Shown here: piece after piece, positions 62,058 to 64,000 of the stretch
Numbering within the stretch: position 1 is the stretch's first letter
How the letters are laid out: each line of letters begins with the position of its first letter
Assembly: GCA_017439345.1 (NCBI GenBank)
Contig: JAFSJJ010000035.1
Coordinates: 16,522 to 80,521, forward strand
DNA: 64,000 bases
Direction: 5' to 3'
Source: Synergistaceae bacterium
Lineage (GTDB): Bacteria > Synergistota > Synergistia > Synergistales > Aminobacteriaceae
Translations under genes and position numbers: made by a program
The notes under the pieces: generated by a model
What the model saw: the letters and a program-made list of their open reading frames with translations, nothing else
The model's database searches: none
What the model was told of the DNA's origin: nothing

Positions 62058-63536
62058 ATGAGATACTTTATAGGCGTTGACATTGGAACTTCAAGCGTTA
62101 AATCTTTACTGCTCAGTGAGTCAGGTCAGGTTATCGGCATTGCTCAGAGAGAATATGACATTAACAAAGCTGACTCGTTATGTGCTGAACAGGATATAGA
62201 CTCGTTATGGCTCAAGACTGCTGAGACTCTATCAGAACTAACAGGCAGATATAATTCTCTCAGGCAAAGTATTTCGGGTATAGGCTTCTCAGGACAAATG
62301 CACGGTCTAATAATGCTCGACAAGAATAATATACCCGTTAGACCTGCAATTATATGGGCTGACGGACGCTCACGGGACGAGATTAATTTTATAGAGCGCG
62401 TTATACCTGATTATAGAGATATAACTCTTAACTCATTAAGCACAGGTTTTCTTATCGCTTCGTTATTATGGGTCCGCGAACATGAGCCTGATAATTACGA
62501 AAAGATTAATCGAGTCATGCTTCCAAAAGATTATATACGTTTCAAGATGTGTTCAGAGTTCGGAACGGATTACTCTGACGCTTCAGGGACGGGAATATTT
62601 GACACTGCAAAAAGAACTTGGGCGTTCGACATCATGAGAAGACTTGATATTGACTCAAAAATTTTTGTTGACGTTCATGACTCTTGCGAAATTGCAGGAC
62701 GAGTCAATAAAGAATGCGCAGACTTAACGGGACTTACTGAGGGCGTTAATGTCGTGTTCGGGGGCGGTGATACACTTGTTCAGGCAATAGGCAACGGACT
62801 CACTAATAACGGCTTAATCTCTAATATAGGTACTGCAAGCCAGCTCTTATGTCCTGTCAGTGAAGCCCTCTATGATAAAAATTTTCGCACCAACACTTTC
62901 TGTCACGTGATTAATAATCAATGGCTCTTAACAGGAGCTAATCTCAACGGAGGAATTGCCTTAAAGTGGCTGAAAAATATTCTGCAAGCTCCTGATTATG
63001 ATTACATGAATGATTTAGCGTTAAAGTCTGAACCAGGCGCAAAAAATTTATTCTTTCTCCCATACTTAAACGGTGAACGCACTCCGTATAATGACCCTAA
63101 AGCACGAGGAGTATTTCTTGGCCTGAGTCTCGAACACTCACGCAAAGATTTAATCAGATCAGTCATGGAAGGCATAATATTTTCTCAGCGGGAAACTCTT
63201 GAAATATTTACTCAAATGGGCTTGAAGTTCTCTAGCGTCATATCATCAGGAGGAGGCGCAAAGAGTGAAGCATTCAAGTCAATTATTGCGTCAGTGCTTA
63301 AATGCAAAGTCATCACGAATTCAATCACCGAACAGGGCTGCACGGGTGCTGCTATTCTTGCTGCTGTAGGGACAGGAAGTTACTCAAGCATTAACGAAGC
63401 CTGCAATGAGATTATTAAATTCGATGAGCGTATCACTTACCCTGACGAAAAGTTAATGACTCTATATGATGAGTTATTTGCAAAATTCCATAAGATTTAT
63501 CCTGCTAATAAAGATTTATTTGCTGACAGTGTATAA
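62058..63536 (+). CDS. xylB: Xylulokinase
   Basis: The 492-residue FGGY kinase has FIGVDIGTSSVKSLLL at the N-terminus, GIGFSGQMHGLIMLD and PAIIWADGRSRDEI (D-xylulose site), the catalytic Asp in FGGGDTLVQAIGNGL, and the ATP-binding ISSGGGAKSEAFKSIIASVLKCKV. It phosphorylates D-xylulose to xylulose 5-phosphate, feeding the enzymes encoded upstream. The ATG has no Shine-Dalgarno close to it; see the preceding hairpin. Confidence 0.93.
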   Translation: MRYFIGVDIGTSSVKSLLLSESGQVIGIAQREYDINKADSLCAEQDIDSLWLKTAETLSELTGRYNSLRQSISGIGFSGQMHGLIMLDKNNIPVRPAIIWADGRSRDEINFIERVIPDYRDITLNSLSTGFLIASLLWVREHEPDNYEKINRVMLPKDYIRFKMCSEFGTDYSDASGTGIFDTAKRTWAFDIMRRLDIDSKIFVDVHDSCEIAGRVNKECADLTGLTEGVNVVFGGGDTLVQAIGNGLTNNGLISNIGTASQLLCPVSEALYDKNFRTNTFCHVINNQWLLTGANLNGGIALKWLKNILQAPDYDYMNDLALKSEPGAKNLFFLPYLNGERTPYNDPKARGVFLGLSLEHSRKDLIRSVMEGIIFSQRETLEIFTQMGLKFSSVISSGGGAKSEAFKSIIASVLKCKVITNSITEQGCTGAAILAAVGTGSYSSINEACNEIIKFDERITYPDEKLMTLYDELFAKFHKIYPANKDLFADSV

Positions 63537-63577
63537 TTTAACTCACATAATTAACTCGAAAGGAATTGATTATATAC

Positions 63578-64000
63578 ATGTCTGATATTGAAAAAGATAA
63601 CGATAACGAAAATATTAACCCTGCTCCTGAAGCCGAGAAACCCAAAGTCAGAAGAACCCGTAAAACTGCCTCTGATACAGCCGGAGACACTGATTCCGAT
63701 AAAGATAAAACAGTAAAGACAGTTAAGACCCGTAAGACTGCAAAGACAACTGCAACAGATGAAGCCGACTCCGATAACGCAACAAGTGAATCTGAATCTG
63801 ACGACACAGCAAAGACAGTCAAGACCCGTAAGACCTCAAAGACTGCTGTAACGGATGACTCTGACTCTGATAACGCAACAAGTGAATCTGACTCTGATAG
63901 CACAACAAAGACAGTCAAGACCCGTAAGACTTCAAAGACTGCTGTAACGGATGATTCTGACTCTGATAATGCAACAAGTGAATCTGACTCTGATAGCACA
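63578..64000 (+). CDS. Low-complexity repeat protein, N-terminal part
   Basis: The ATG after GAAAGGAA opens a frame that runs off the window (141 codons seen). It begins MSDIEKDNDNENINP and goes into charged repeats of the form TVKTRKTSKTAVTDDSDSD then NATSESDSDSTTK (32 residues each). This could be a disordered N-terminal extension of a nucleic-acid-binding protein such as Rho, or a histone-like protein; the conserved part is outside the window, so no function is assigned. The open frame on the opposite strand is its shadow. Confidence 0.7.
   Translation, partial: MSDIEKDNDNENINPAPEAEKPKVRRTRKTASDTAGDTDSDKDKTVKTVKTRKTAKTTATDEADSDNATSESESDDTAKTVKTRKTSKTAVTDDSDSDNATSESDSDSTTKTVKTRKTSKTAVTDDSDSDNATSESDSDST
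63719..64000 (+). repeat. 96-base tandem repeat
   Basis: Units start at 63719, 63815 and 63911 and the last runs off the window after 90 bases. Units two and three differ at only a few third-codon positions; unit one is more diverged. All are in frame and encode 32 residues each. Confidence 0.9.

Noticed and set aside
63538..63999. Open frame on the minus strand, Ser/Val/Leu-rich
   Set aside because: It is the antisense shadow of the tandem repeats in the plus-strand gene at 63578, has no ribosome site and covers the promoter region of that gene.

Overview
The window looks like a chromosome segment of a low-to-moderate GC, anaerobic, diderm bacterium. The best fit is an uncultured gut or rumen Synergistota member. 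This is inferred from gene content: lipid A acyltransferase, patatin-type outer-membrane autotransporter and OmpH-like protein (outer membrane); a TAXI-type TRAP transporter with fused permease; an FMN/FAD fumarate-reductase-like flavoprotein; FeoAB; and the rpoZ-coaBC-priA order. No rRNA or tRNA gene was found, so the taxonomy is not proven.

Layout. 1-9420 (minus strand): a continuous str + S10 superoperon (rpsL, rpsG, fusA, tuf, rpsJ, rplC, rplD, rplW, rplB, rpsS, rplV, rpsC, rplP, rpmC, rpsQ, and the first 12 codons of rplN), with a good sigma70-type promoter and a possible leader peptide before rpsL. 9423-12380 (minus): cupin, a frameshifted ParA, a prepilin peptidase and two tandem zinc-ribbon proteins resembling the flagellar-operon family TIGR03826/YvyF. 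12709-20430 (plus): lipid A acyltransferase, RuvX/YqgF-like nuclease, CheX, a patatin/beta-barrel protein, then proS-comB-larC. 20486-25945 (minus): TRAP permease, TAXI binding protein, MscS-type channel. 26081-32550 (plus): flavoprotein reductase, a capsule-type glycosyltransferase split at a C8 tract, a FeoA-FeoB fusion, Mrp. 32566-34358 (minus): a nucleotidyltransferase-fold protein paired with a ParB-like protein. 34524-37500: a DMT transporter and a YczE-like gene cut by an IS200/IS605 element. 37591-45115 (plus): TerD-AIM24-TerD, a 35-codon membrane peptide, rpoZ-coaBC-priA-queT, OmpH-like and a periplasmic binding protein. 45178-49467 (minus): thrS, a zincin-like protein, a MATE exporter. 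49509-53396 (plus): a compact four-gene unit (coiled-coil membrane protein, MATE fused to an RsbW-like ATPase, RelA/SpoT synthetase, second coiled-coil protein). 53403-57311 (minus): a single-chain restriction-modification-specificity enzyme and a YbaK deacylase. 57450-64000 (plus): transketolase, FGGY kinase, transaldolase, xylulokinase, and the start of a repeat-rich protein.

Most interesting. The 49509-53396 unit is the best candidate for an undescribed system. It joins a drug/metabolite exporter with a switch-kinase-like domain, an alarmone synthetase, and two paralogous membrane coiled-coil proteins, one with a variable-looking heptad DNA repeat. Also notable are a PriA lacking its helicase motifs, an EF-Tu with unusual switch II residues, a probable phase-variable glycosyltransferase, the ParB-like/nucleotidyltransferase pair, likely non-AUG starts at two genes, a dispersed 22-23 bp repeat, and a strong excess of the pentamer GACTC/GAGTC.
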